Source: Escallonia rubra (Eukaryota; Streptophyta; Magnoliopsida; Escalloniales; Escalloniaceae). Taken from it: DNA of 64,000 nucleotides. The notes under the pieces were generated by a model, which was not told the origin of the DNA, searched no databases, and saw only the letters and a program-made list of their open reading frames with translations. The position numbers and the translations under genes are program-made. This document shows, one piece after another, positions 43,699 through 55,090 of the stretch. The stretch lies in NCBI GenBank assembly GCA_033065855.1, contig JAVXUO010001485.1:62001-126000 (forward strand), given 5' to 3'. The stretch's first letter is position 1. The number at the start of each line of letters is the position of its first letter.

Positions 43699-44956
43699 GA
43701 AATCACTGGACTCCTTAGAAAATTTATCGATGTATTTGCTTGATCATATAATGACATGCCTAGTATAGACTCATCGATTGAGGAACACCACCTGCCCACC
43801 CTACCCGAAGCCAAACCTATTAAGCAGAAACTCTGAAAGTTGAGACCATAGTGGTCCCTTAAAGTTAATGAGGAGGTGATGAAGTTGTTCCATATTGGAT
43901 TTATCAGAGTGATCGAATACCCTTCATGGCTAGCCAACATCATACCAGTCCCTAAGCCTACCGGTCAAGTCAAGATGTGTGTTGACTGTCGAGACCTTAA
44001 CCGAGCTTCCTCTAAGGATGACTTTCCCTTGTCTATCATAGACATGATCATAAAGAACACAACTAAGCATGAGTTGGTATATTTTGAAGATTGCTTTGCA
44101 GGGTACAACCAGATAAAGATGGCTCCTGAGGACTAGGAGAAAACCGTTTTCACAGCCCTCTAGGGTACCTTTTGTTACACCATGGTGCATTTTGGTTTAA
44201 AGAATGCCAGGGCTACATATCAGCGAAACGCTACCACCCTGTTTTATGATATGATTCGCAAGAAGGTAGGATTGTATGTGGATGATATGATCATCAAGTC
44301 TAGGAAGTGAGAAGATCATTGCACAGTGTGGAAAGATATTTCGAGAGGTTATGACAGTATAATGTGAGGTTAAACCACAGAAGTATGTGTTCAAGGTTAC
44401 AGCCGAGAAGTTCCTAGGTTTTATGGTGAGCAAATGGGGAATATAAGCGGACCCTGCCAAAATCAAAGCCATAGTTGAAATGCCCCCACCCAGAAGTGAG
44501 AAGGAGATCTGAGGGTTCTTAGGTATGATCTAGTACATCAGTCGCTTCATATCCCTGCTAACCATGATCTGCGAGCCTGTGTTTAAACTGTTGAAGAAGG
44601 ATTCGGCCAAAGAATGGAACCCCGTATGCCAAGAAGCCTTTGACAAGATCAAACAGTACCTTAGCAACCCCTCAGTCTTAAGCCCTTCGATACCCCGTAG
44701 TCTTTTGTTGTTATACCTAACTGTAATCGGTATCGCAGCCAGAGCCATGTTCGGCTAAAATTTGGAGAATTTCTTGGTTGAGAGAGCCATTTACTATGTC
44801 AGTGAGAAGCTAACCCAAGGAGAAGTGAATTACTCAGCTTTGGAAAAGACGTGTGTATATATGGTTCGGGCAACACAGAGATTGATACATTATGTTTTGG
44901 CTTACCCCATTAGGTTTTTAGTTAGAATGGACCCTAAGAAATACTTGTCTGAAAAA
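43134..44956 (+). pseudogene. Tat-type reverse transcriptase and RNase H, broken
   Basis: 43134-43544 is an open linker of 136 codons. RT follows: FIDVFA, IEEHHLPTLPEAKPIKQ, WLANIIPVPKPTGQVKMCVD, the FGLKNARATYQR segment and the catalytic YVDDMIIKSR at about 44275. Then the first RNase H: PVFKLLKKDSAKEWNPVCQE, YYVSEKLTQGEVNYSALEKT and YPIRFLVRMDPKKYLSEK, ending at the nested insertion at 44961. Stops and shifts are frequent. A (GA)n run has grown inside the stretch just before FIDVFA. Confidence 0.85.
43668..43701. repeat. (GA)n microsatellite inside a degenerate RT gene
   Basis: GA repeats with one interruption where related elements code for a short Glu-Arg-Glu-Glu stretch. It is a microsatellite born from codons. 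Confidence 0.85.
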
Positions 44957-44961
44957 CTAGT
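44957..44961. repeat. Left target-site duplication CTAGT
   Basis: CTAGT here and at 54598-54602 flank the nested retroelement and rejoin the host RNase H frame (SEKL before, SEFDI after). Confidence 0.9.
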
Positions 44962-47900
44962 TAATTCCAAGGAAAGTGGGTTCGTACCTACGTGGAGGTG
45001 CCACAAGGAATGCAGTCCAATTCAGATGCCAAGCATGTTGATGTAGGACACAGCAAGGGTGGAACAAGGGCAGAGACCAAGGGCTTCTCAGACAGAACTT
45101 GAGGGTGGCAGTGCTGCGAGGGCGATATCGCAAAATGAATACATGACGACAATCACAGTCCGATACTTAGGTCCAGAGTCAAGGTCCTGTATGTTTCTCT
45201 CTCAAGGATTCTAGATTGAGAAAGTAAAAATGTGAGAGTCCTCTCCAAATGAATTCTCAAGACCTCTATTTATAGAGATTGAGATGATGATGTCACTAAT
45301 CAACACGTGGTGCTCCCCGGGAGTGACACGTCACCAGAGGGTCCACACGTGCCGGTGCTCCACGGACTGTCGGATCGCATATTCACCCAGCCTGCCCCGC
45401 ACAGCACCGCGCTGTCTATTTGGAAAGACAGGCTCCCACAGTGGTGTGACCAGAGAACCCCCTTGACCTAGCCTCTAACCCAAGCCTTTGTAGAGTCCCA
45501 CAGGCCAGGCAGCGGTGGGGAAGACCCGACGCCTAACTGCTAGGTGTACTAAGCGCGATGCCCTCCGAAGACCTGCTACCGTCTCGGAGTGACCGGGGGT
45601 CATAGTCCCTAGGGGTGTCGACGTAAGCCCTCAGTGCCGGAGCACGTAGGCTAGTCACGCAGGCACCCTGGCCGAGATAGTGTCTCGGAGGAGTCGCCTA
45701 TTCCGTGGGACGAGGTAGCATCCCGGAGGAGCCGTCTACATGACCGGCCAAGGTAGCATCCCGGAGGAGCAGTCTACCTAGCAAAATGGGAGTCTTCGTA
45801 CCGGAGTACTTAGAGCTCTCTGGCAGAGATAGTGTCCCGGAAGAGTCGCCTATCCCCGCAGGTGAGTCCTTGTGCCGGAGCACTCGGAACGCGTCAAGGT
45901 AGCATCCCGAAGAAGCCGTCTACTCGACTGGCCAAGGTAGCATCCTGGAGGAGCCGTTTACCTGGCGGAAGGGGAGTTGAAGAGCTCCCTGGTGGAGATA
46001 GTGTCTCGGAGGAGTCGCCTATCCCCGTGGGTGAGTCCTTGTGCCAGCGCACTCGGAGCATGTCGTGGTAGCTGTAACCAATAAAATAACCCTAGAGGGG
46101 GGGTGAATAGGGTTTTAAGACTACTTTAAAAATAACAACCAACAAACCTCAATCTCAATAACTCAAATAAACAAACAACCAATCTCAACACAAATGTAAA
46201 ACGATAAAGTAAAGAGAGAAGAGTTTAGAGATACTTGACAAGGAGAATTAAATGGTTCGGCTTGATATACCCACAAGCCTACGTCCACCCCCTTCAAGGA
46301 AGTCCCTTGAAAGGCCCTAGAATCCACTAGTATGATCTTCCTTACGGCTCAAGACCGAACTTATTACAATCCCTTGATGCTATGCCCACATCAAGAACAA
46401 GCTTTGACAAACCCAAAGCTCCAAAGCTTGACAACCCCAAGCTTTGATACAAGAACCTTTCAATGAAGAAATGTGTACAAGATTTCACTCTCAATAAGTA
46501 GATGAGTACAAGTTGAAGTACTAGAATAAGAGAGATGAGTGTATTGATGACTTATGAAAGTGTATATCTCTCAAATGTAAGCTCACAATAATTGCTCTCT
46601 TGAAAAGGATGAGAAATCAATGAAAACAAGAGAGATTTGAGCAATTGGTTGGATCTTTGAGAATATGAAAGATAACAGAGTTTTGAATGCAATTGATGAA
46701 TGAAAACTATGCCCAAGATGAGTATTTATAGAGGTGGGAATAAATATGACCGTTTGGGGTTAGGTGGAGCATTAAATGCGCCAAACGGTAAATACAGTAT
46801 TCCTAAAAGTAGCTATTGGAAATTCAACTTTCCAACTTGCAGTCGACTGTATGCCAATGCAGTCGACTGTAATAGGCTACTGGAAGTATTGTAGTCGACT
46901 GCATTCCAATGTAGTCGACTGTAATACCTCACTGCCCAACTTGCAGTCGACTGCATTCCTGAAAATGCAGTTTCCTTGTTTTTAAAGCATGAAAAACTTT
47001 TATGCATGCAAGGGAAACCTATGGGCAAGTTCTAGGTATACAGTTATCGTAACGATCATCTCTCTATGTCTAGTTTTACAAAGACGGAAATAAAAGCATG
47101 AAAACTTCAATCGACGAATTTCCTCTTTGATGCGTTCCGTTAAGAGTCTTTGACCGTGTTGCTCGTCTAATAATCCGTTTGCATGAGTATGAGATTGTTC
47201 CTATTGCTTCATCAACTCAATGCATGTTAGACAGCATAATCATCAATGTTAGTTATCATCAAAATCAAATATAATCCTAGGTTAAATAACCGTAGGGTTA
47301 ACAGTAGCATCCCGGAGGAGCCGTCTACCGGACTGGCCGAGGTAGTATCCCGGAGGAGCAGTCTATTTGGCGGAAGGGGAGTTGAAGAGCTCCCTGGCGG
47401 AGATAGTGTCCCGGAGGAGTCGCCTATCCCCGCGGGTGAGTCCTTTTGCCGGAGCACTCGGAGCACGTCAAGGTACCATCCCGGAGGAGCCGTCTACCCG
47501 ACTGGCCGAGGTAGCATCCCGAAGAAGCCGTCTACCTGGCAGAAGGGGATTTGAAGAGCTCCCTGGCGGAGATAGTGTCCCGGAGGATTCGCCTATCCCC
47601 GCAGGATGTTACACACTTCAGAGAGTGGGTCGAAGCATGTTCCACGTCCAAGGCAAGGTGCGCATGGTGTGGTGAATGAGTGTGGTGCCCGGGGGGCATG
47701 TAACATGATTGTGGCGCATGGGCGCGATGAAGTGAGTAAGGTGTCGGGGGCACGTCTGTGTTAGTGGCGCGACGGAGTGCGTATGGTGCCGGGGGCATGG
47801 TAGTGTGACAGAGAGCCTGGGGGCACGACTGTATCAGCGGCGCGGCGCACGGGCACGGCGGAGTGTTGAAGTGCGGCGCCCGGACGCCGGTGACAGGGGT

Positions 47901-48216
47901 CACGGAGTTGTGTCTGGGCGACGGGGTCGCGGAGTTGTGTCCGGGGGACGGGGGTCGCAGAGTTGTGTCCGGGCGACGGGGTCGCGGAGTTGTGTCAGAG
48001 GGTGACGAGGTCGCGGAGTTGTGTCCGGGCGACGGACGACGAGGGTCACAGACGATGTAAGGCCTCTTGAAGAGAAGTGAAGGTGTTAAGGATGGAGGCC
48101 AAAGTGCATGCTTTGACCGGTTGTGAGCATTGAAAATGTTTGTTGCTTGTGCGGACGTGTCATGCAAAATGGGACCACAGTAGACCTTTGGGTGCGACTC
48201 GGATAGGTTGGGAACA
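44962..48216 (-). repeat. 3' LTR of the nested element (left copy)
   Basis: Matches 52320-54597. The last base group of the LTR (TGATGCC on +) has mutated to TAATTCC. It is interrupted by a solo LTR at 46073-47303. It carries five copies of a roughly 29-bp unit with CGGAGTTGTGTCCGGGCGAC (47898-48045) where the other LTR has one. The TATA box is on the - strand at about 45266-45275 (CTATAAATAG). Confidence 0.85.
46073..47303. mobile_element. Solo LTR, 1231 bp, with GTAGC target duplication
   Basis: Begins TGTAACCAATAAAATAACCC and ends GTAGGGTTAACA. GTAGC occurs at 46068-46072 and 47304-47308. It contains the common plant LTR text GGGGGGGTGAATAGGG and, at 46840-46960, five copies of the 10-bp palindrome CAGTCGACTG or a close variant. 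There is no internal region. It inserted into the tandem array of the 3' LTR. Confidence 0.88.
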
Positions 48217-50491
48217 TAAGCCCCCTGCATGTGGTGTGCGCGGAGGGGCAACCCGAGCGGGCATCGCACGCATAAACGCTTAGTAAGATTTTGATGTTGT
48301 TTGGCCGGCGAGTTGTTGAGGTTGTCAATGCATGATGATGATTAAGAGTAGGTGGCTCGAGCCACCTCGTGCACTACCTACGAAAGCTTGGAATGCTTGG
48401 GGGTTGAGACAAAGGCACGATGATAGGGCGCAGGGGCGCGAGCATGTAAACCGCGCCCGGGCGATGGACGATGAGTGTCGCGGAGACAACGCACATGCGC
48501 TGGCGACGGGGGTCGCGAAGATGGCGCCCGAGCGATGGGCGACGAGTGTCGTGGAGTCAGCGCGCGGGCGGGGGCGTCGGGGGTCGCAGAGACGTCGCCC
48601 GAGCGACGGATGACGAGCATCGAATAATGAGTAAGTGGTTCGAGCTACCTCGCGCACCACCTACCAAGGATGTTGATGTCGGAGGACGTCGTCACACGGG
48701 ACGTGATCAAATTTGCAAAAAAAATTCTAAGTGTAAAAAGGTATGAAATGTGTTGGAGCGCGATGTGCGCGATCGGGCGTCGTTATGCAGGGGCAGTCCA
48801 CGACGGGCGCATGGGCGCGGGCAATGCATGTCGGTCAATGTTGCAATTTTTTTTTTTTGGAAGTTGCCGGCCAAGATGTGAAGGTGAGAAGGTTGAAGGT
48901 GGCAGGGTGGACTTGGGTGTTGTGACTGAAGTGAAGAAGTTGTGGAGGGGGCGTGGTTGTGATTGTGTTTTGGGCCGAAGGTGGTGAAGGGAAATAAGAG
49001 ATGGAGAGGTTTTGAAGGTGATGGCCGTGGCTTTGGGAAAGCCGAAATGGGGGGGAGTGATGGGGGCGGTAGGTGAAGGGAGGGGGAGGATGATGAGGGC
49101 CGAAGGTTGAAGCGGGGGAGGGGTCGGCCTCGGCCTTGGGTGTGGCGTGAGGGTCGCAGTGTGTGGGAAGGGAAGAGAGGGAAGGGGGGTCGGCCGGGGG
49201 GAGGGGATGGGGAGGCCGAGGCCGAGGGGGGAGGGGGAAGAAAGGGGGAAGGGAGATGGCCGAGGCCGAGCTTGGGTCGGCCATGGAGGAAAAGGGGAAG
49301 GGAAGGGGAAGAAGGGGGCGACAGCGGCGGCGGGGTGCCGCGGGTGGGCAATGGGAAGGAGGGGAGGGAGAGGGGAGGAGAGAGAGGAGGAGGGGACGAG
49401 GCCGAAGGGTCGGCGTCGGCCGGGGAGATGCGCGGCAGGTGGCCGAGGCCGAAGGCAGCGGCGCATGGAGGGCTGGGCGGCGCATGAGGAGAAGAGAATG
49501 AGATAGATTAGGGTTAGGGTTTTGGGGGATGGCGCGGGTCGGGTTCGGGTATGGGTCGGGCAGTTCAGCATGAGACTGAGAGAGAAAATGGGGCGCGGGT
49601 CCAGGCGCACGGGTAAGGTTCTGCCCAGTTTCTTTTGAAGTTTGAAATTCAAATAAAATAATAATAAAAATAATATATATATTTTTTTAGCAGCCCTAAG
49701 GAAGGAGTCCCCAAGAAAATTTTTACAATGTATATGGAGAGAAAGAGAGGAGTGGGATGGGAGAAGAATGAAACGTTTCCATAAGAAAGAGAGAAAAAAT
49801 GTTTATGAAGTAGGGAAAGAGTGATAGGGTGTTGGATGGTGAGAGGGAGAGTGAATGGAGGTATAGAGAGAGTGATGAGAGCATGAATGTGGGGAGTAGT
49901 GGGGAAGATGAAAAACTTGAAAATTTTTCTAAGTGTTGAATTTTTATTTTTTTTAGTTCGGGCAATGATGCTAAGGGGAGGCCGTTGAGGGTGGTGACCC
50001 GGTTGCGAAAAAACGAAGATTTTTTTTTATTTTTTCTCTAAGTGTTGTGCTGAGACAAGGATGATGAGGGAGACCACTGAGGATGATCATCGATGACCGG
50101 TTGCGAAAAAAAAATGAAATTTTTTTTAAGTGTCACGAAAAGTAAATGAAGGATGATGATGCAACCGTAGTAGCGCGGCTCAAGCCACCCCGCGCACCAT
50201 GTACCAAGTCGTTGCAATGTGAGGCCGAAGGGGTTGGGAAGGGGTGAAGCCCCCAAGGGAGTGGGTGATGGCATGAAGGGTGATGTCAATAGACTTGTGT
50301 AAGAGCAATGTAGCTTGAAAATTTTCTAAGTCTGGAAAATGTAACTTCATTGATAACGAAGGATAGGCAGCATGCCTTGATACATGGGTATGACGTACAT
50401 GGAAACTTGCAAAATGAACGAAAAAATTACAAGTGTGGAAAATGCACTAAGGCATGCCAAGGCTTGGTCGGGTGGGTCATATGTCCCGTAC
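48217..50491 (-). other. Non-coding internal region of the nested element
   Basis: GC-rich, with GGCCGAGGCCGA units (49120-49450) and purine-rich stretches that open long false frames on both strands. Three copies of a block around GTGGCTCGAGCCAC lie at 48352-48365, 48635-48648 and 50175-50188, each followed by CCTCGYGCAC. No pol gene is recognised. Confidence 0.7.
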
Positions 50492-52253
50492 TTAGAGTTT
50501 GAGCTCTCTGGACGCAATCTTGTTTGCGAAGGCAAACTTGAGGCCCCTGCACCACTTGAGGCCGTGACCGACCTTCCGATGATAGGGGCAGTAGTTGTGA
50601 CGGGCCAAGTCTTCCGGGGTAGGTTCAATGTCGACATTGGGCAGGGTTATGTCATTGTCGTCAATCCATGCCTCGAGGAGAGTTCTAACAGTCTTCAAGT
50701 CACACGGGTATTCCGGGGCAGGCATTGGCTGCCCTCTCTTGTCAGGGCGCCCGTCCCTTCCTTGGGACTGACGCTTGCGGTTGTTGTCATCGTTACTGGC
50801 TACTTCCATCGTCGCGGCCAAGGCAATATGAGGTTAGGGCTTTGGGGTCTTTGACGGACCGACCGAGTCATAGGTGCGTCGCGCAGCTTCTTTGAGATGT
50901 CCCCAGGACCGAAGCTGGAGGTTTTCAAGGTAGACCCTGTATGTGTCTTTCATGTTCTTGATGCAAATGGGTACAAGGGTTTCATCTTTGCTGAAGTCAG
51001 TGCACTCCAAGCACTTGTGATGAAATCGCGTAACATAGGTGTTGAGGTCTTCCCCGGGGTTCTGGCAGATTCCGGCAATGTCAACGATGGTCACACGTTC
51101 CGTCTCATAGTAAAATTTGTCAAGAAAGAGCTGAACCATGTCGGACCAAGAGTGGATAGTACTGTTAGGAATCTGATGATACTAAGAGTAGGTGAGACCA
51201 GTTAGGGTCTTGTGAAATTCCCGAAGCTTCAAAGTGTCGTCCTCCCCGTAGTGCTCCAGGGAGCCAGCAAAACGGGTGAGGTGCTCGCGGGCGTTGCCTT
51301 CTTTTCCGTTGAACAAGGTGAAGGATGGTTGCTTCTACTTGACAGGGTAGGGCTTGGTAGCGAGGCTGCCAGAATAGGGAGCATGGCCTAGTAGCTTAGA
51401 GGGGGAGTGTAGTAAGGATGACTGCTTGAGACGGTGAAGGAGGGCATCAAGGTCATGCTTGGTGACGTACGACGCATGTGAGGGTTTGTGCCCTGTCGTG
51501 ATGATCTGAGCACCAGAACCCCCAGACGGTGCAACCTGAGGCATTGAGGGGATGACGATGGTAGAGAGGGGTTGGTGGTGGTGAGCAACTTGTTGGGGCA
51601 TGGTTTGCACATGGGTAGTGTCAGCTGCTGGAGGCCGGTCGTCAGGAAAGGTCGAGTGGAGTAAGCCGGGGGAATGACTTGTGTTTAGGTTTTGACTAGT
51701 TATGTTCGGGTTAGGCTCCATATCAATTGATTCGTGAGTCTCAGAAGTGCTTCGAGCAAGGGCAAGGCGTGGCGCCATGGGCTGAGGTGCCGCGAGTTCT
51801 ACTGTCGAGGGCCCGGAGGACCAAGGCAGCAGTGGTCGCGACACTGGGACCTGAGCAGTGTCCAAAACTAGCCCAGGCCCTGAAGGTTGGATATGAGCAG
51901 GAAGAGGCCAAACCTGGAGCTTGGGATGACACGGGGTGAGTAATGGGCACAGGGTGCAGAGCTCTAAGGCTTCGGGAAGTCGGTGATTGTGAAGTCAAGA
52001 CTTGGATTGATTTTTGCATTTCTAAGATGACAGCCATGAGAGAAGATTGAGAGTCTTGGAGCTCGGCAATGGTAGGAGTAAAGTGTTGGATTATGGCGTT
52101 GACGATTGCAGCCACATCGGGTGCATCCATCTTGGGTAGAGGCTGGAGTTGGTTGTGGCTGGTCTCTTCTTGATCGTCGAGATGATGCTCATCTTGGACG
52201 GTGTGGATGAGGCATTGGTTGGTAGCCCTCGTAACTCTTAGTTGTATAGCCAT
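50492..52253 (-). pseudogene. gag-like gene of the nested element, frameshifted
   Basis: The - strand ATG at 52253 (MAIQLRVTRATNQ) is about 50 bases after the primer site. Frames change near 51800, 51330 and 50830. The capsid-like part is 51139-50834 (MVQLFLDKFYYETERVTI, NPGEDLNTYVTRF), and a zinc-knuckle-like YCPYHRKVGHGLKWC follows at about 50600. The residues match the spacing of Tat-type gag (CxxH...H...C). A proline/serine-rich linker lies at 51335-51865. It packages the RNA in related elements; here it is broken. Confidence 0.78.
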
Positions 52254-52299
52254 GGAGACTGAGTGTGGAAGATGGGTAGACTGCAATACGATGCTCATA

Positions 52300-52316
52300 T
52301 CCCAGTAGAGTCGCCA
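52300..52316 (-). promoter_or_regulatory. Primer-binding site of the nested element
   Basis: TGGCGACTCTACTGGGA on the - strand, three bases after the end of the 5' LTR. It is the same tRNA-Arg-type site as in the host element. Confidence 0.85.
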
Positions 52317-52319
52317 AAA

Positions 52320-54597
52320 TGATGCCAAGGAAAGTGGATTCGTACCTACGTGGAGGTGCCACAAGGAATGCAGTCCGACTTAGATGCCAAGTGTGTTGAT
52401 GTGGGACACAACAAGGGTGGAACAAGGGCAGAGACAAAGGGCTTCCCAGATAGAGCTTGAGGGTGGTAGTGCTGCGAGGGCGATGGCGAAAGATGAATAC
52501 ACGACGACAGTCATAGTCCGATGCTTAGGTCCAGAGTCAGGGTCATGTATGTTTCTCTCTCTAGGTATCTAGAGTGAGAAAGTGAAAATATGAGAGTTTC
52601 GTCCGAATGAATTCTCAAGACCTCTATTTATAGAGATTGAGATGATGATGTCATTAACTGACACGTGGCGCTCCCCGGGAGTGACACGTCACCGGGGGGT
52701 CCACGGGTGCCGGTGCTCCACGGACTGTCGGATCGCATATTCACCCGGCCTGCCCCGCACAGCACCGCTTTGTCTGTCTGGAAAGACAGGCCCCCACGGC
52801 GGTGTGACCAGAGAACCCCTTGATCTAGCTACCAATCCAAGCCCTTGCAGAGTCCCACAGTCTTGGCAGCGGTAGGGAAGACCCGACGCCCAACTGCCAG
52901 GTGAACTAGGTGCAATGCCCTCCGAAGACCTGCTCATGTCTCTGAGTGACCCGGGGGTCATAGTCCATAGGGGTGCCGACGCAAGCCCCCAGTGCCGGAG
53001 CACGTAGGCCAGTCACGCAGGCACCCTGGCGGAGATAGTGTCCCGGAGGAGTCGCCTATTCCGCAGGCCGAGGTAGCATCCCGGAGGAGCCGTCTACCTG
53101 GCCGGCCAAGGTAGTATCCCGGAGGAGCCGTCTACTAGCAGAAGGGGAGTCTTTCTGCCGGAGCACTTGGAGCTCCCTGGCAGAGATAGTGTCCCGGAGG
53201 AGTCAGATATTCCCGCGGGTGAGTCCTTATGCCGGAGCACTCGGAGCGCGTCAAGGTAGCATCCTGAAGGAGCTGTTGACCCGACAGGCCGAGGTAGCAT
53301 CCCGGAGGAGCCGTCTACCTGGCGGAAGGGGAGTTGAAGAGCTCCCTGGCGGAGATAGTGTCCCGGAGGAGTCGCCTATCCCCGCGGGTGAGTCTTTGTG
53401 CCGGAGCACTCGGAGCATGTCAAGGTAGCATCCCGGAGGATCCGTTTACCCGACTGGCCGAGGTAGCATCCCGGAGGAGCCGTATACCTGGCGGAAGGGG
53501 AGTTGAAGAGCTCACTAGCGAAGATAGTGTCCCGGAGGAGTCGCTCATCCCCGCGGGTGAGTCCTTGTGCCGGAGCACTCAGAGCATGTCAAGGTAGCAT
53601 CCCGGAGGAGCCGTCTACTTGGCGGAATGGGAGTTGAAGAGCTCCCTGGCGGAGATAGTGTCCCGGAGGAGTCGTCTATCCCCGCGGGTGAGTCCTTGTG
53701 CCGGAGCACTCGGAGCATGTCAAGGTAGCATCCCGGAGGAGCCGTTTACCCGACTGGCCGAGGTAGCATCCCGGAGGAGCCGTCTACCTAGCGGAAAGGG
53801 AGTTGAAAAGCTCCCTGGAGGAGATAGTGTCCCGGAGGAGTCACCTATCCCCGCTGGATGTTGCACACTCCGGAGATTGGTCGAAGTATGTTCCACGACC
53901 AAGGCAAGGTGCGCATGGTGTGGTGAATGAGTGTGGTGCCCGGGGGGCATGTAACATGATTGTGGCGCATGGGCGCGATGAAGTGAGTAAGGTGCTGGGG
54001 GCACGTCTGTGTTAGTGGCGCGGCGCATGGGTGCGACGAAGTGCGTATGGTGCCGGGGGCATGGTAGACTGACAGAGAGCCTGGGGGCACGGCTGTATCA
54101 GCGGCGCGGTGCATGGACACGACAGAGTGTTCAAGTGCAGCGCCCGGACGCCGGCGACTGGGGTCGCGGAGTTGTGTTCGGGCGACGGACGACGAGGGTC
54201 ACGAACGATGTAAGGCCTCTCGAAGAGTAGTGAAGGTACTAAGGATGGAGGCCAAAGGCCAACCCTTGGGGGAAGGCCGAGGCCGACCCCAAGGGGAGGC
54301 CGAGGCCGACCCCAAGGGGGAGGCCAAGGCCGAGGATGACCCCAAGGGGGAGGCCAAGGCCAACCTCCTTGGGCAAGTGCCATGGCTCGCCGACGGGTGA
54401 AGTGCGACATGCGGCGTCGCACAAGGATAAGTTTCTTAGTGACGAAGTCACGTCACGAAAGTGAGAAGTGCACGTGACTTGAGCGTGCATGCTTTGACCG
54501 GTTGTGAGCGTTAAAAATGTTTGTTGCTTGTGCGGACGTGTCATGCAAAATGGGACCACAGTGGGCCTTTGGGTGCGACCAGGATAGGTTGGGAACA
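52320..54597 (-). repeat. 5' LTR of the nested element (right copy)
   Basis: 2278 bp. The TATA box TCTATAAATAGA is on the - strand at 52622-52633. It carries the 169/131-bp tandem array at 53025-53870 and a second short array (54265-54370) of AAGGGGGAGGCCGAGGCC-type units that is absent from the other LTR. It ends at 54597 followed by CTAGT. Confidence 0.85.
53025..53870. repeat. Alternating 169/131-bp tandem array in LTR
   Basis: The landmark GAGTTGAAGA recurs at 53331, 53500, 53631 and 53800, giving steps of 169, 131 and 169. The long step has an extra 38-bp module (CCCGACTGGCCGAGGTAGCA and the next 18 bases). The array explains the repeated Ser/Arg-rich frames. The left LTR has the same array at 45660-46070 and 47304-47620. 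Confidence 0.85.
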
Positions 54598-54602
54598 CTA
54601 GT

Positions 54603-55090
54603 CCTTTCAAACTGCACCACCAAGTGACTTTTGTTGCTTTCAGAATTTGATATAACACATGTCACCCAAAATTCAGTCAAGAGGAAGGCCGTAGCAGACT
54701 TGTTTGCCGATTGTCTGACAGAGGATACCAACAGATGGGAGGCAAGGTTCTCAGATATAGTGTGTGTTATTGAATCAGAGATGAGGTGGTAGTTGTATTT
54801 TGATGAAGCAACGAATAACAAGGAATTAGACGTAGGGATATTGCTAATCTCACCACATGGATCCCACTCACCTGTAGTAATCAAGCTGTCTTTTGATGAT
54901 ACTAATAATACCGTTGAGTATGAAACTTGTATCATTGGTTTAGAGATGGCTCTAAGCCTAGGGGTTCGAGAGATTACAGTGTACGGAGATTCAACATTGA
55001 TAATATATCAGATCCAAGGTATGTGGAGAATTAGAGATGAACGTCTATAGGCATACCATGCGCATTTGGAGAAAATTGTAAAAATTACAA
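54603..55090 (+). pseudogene. Second RNase H-like domain of the host Tat element
   Basis: Picks up where the nested insertion broke the frame: LLSEFDITHVTQNSVKRKAV, then LYFDEATNNKELDVGILLIS (the catalytic Asp in FDEA replaces FDGA), NNTVEYETCIIGLEMAL and ITVYGDSTLIIYQIQG. The second domain after RT is typical of Tat/Ogre elements. Stops occur at about 54638 and 54790, and similarity fades after 55090. Confidence 0.82.

Larger units (their letters stand above)
44962..54597 (-). mobile_element. Nested non-autonomous Tat-type LTR retrotransposon (gag only), 9.6 kb
   Basis: LTRs 52320-54597 (5') and 44962-48216 (3', enlarged by a solo LTR) are direct repeats. The internal 4.1 kb carries a primer-binding site, a gag-like region on the - strand and no pol. 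It is flanked by CTAGT. On the - strand the LTR runs TGTTCCCAACC...GGCATCA, followed by TTT and TGGCGACTCTACTGGGA; before the 3' LTR is a purine tract GCAGGGGGC. The design is that of a large retrotransposon derivative depending on a full Tat/Ogre partner. The LTRs differ in tandem-repeat copy number and by a gap of about 250 bp, so the insertion is not recent. Confidence 0.87.
38055..55090 (+). mobile_element. Decayed Ty3/gypsy retrotransposon, Tat lineage, split by a nested element
   Basis: 5' LTR 38055-39356, primer-binding site, gag, protease, RT, RNase H and, after a 9.6-kb nested insertion (44962-54597), a second RNase H-like domain. No integrase or 3' LTR can be found beyond about 55090, so the 3' part is lost. 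A tRNA-Arg-type primer site (TGGCRAYTCTGYTGGGG) and a duplicated RNase H are marks of the Tat/Ogre branch. All coding parts have many stops and frame changes. Confidence 0.85.

Noticed and set aside
47226-47675. Repeated Ser/Arg-rich proteins (SRRSRLSPRV-type), also at 53189-53930
   Set aside because: Translation of the LTR tandem array; no independent coding signal.
48707-49652. Overlapping long frames of 110-290 codons on both strands
   Set aside because: GC-rich, purine/pyrimidine-skewed non-coding part of the nested retroelement; all frames are low-complexity Pro/Ser or Gly/Arg runs.
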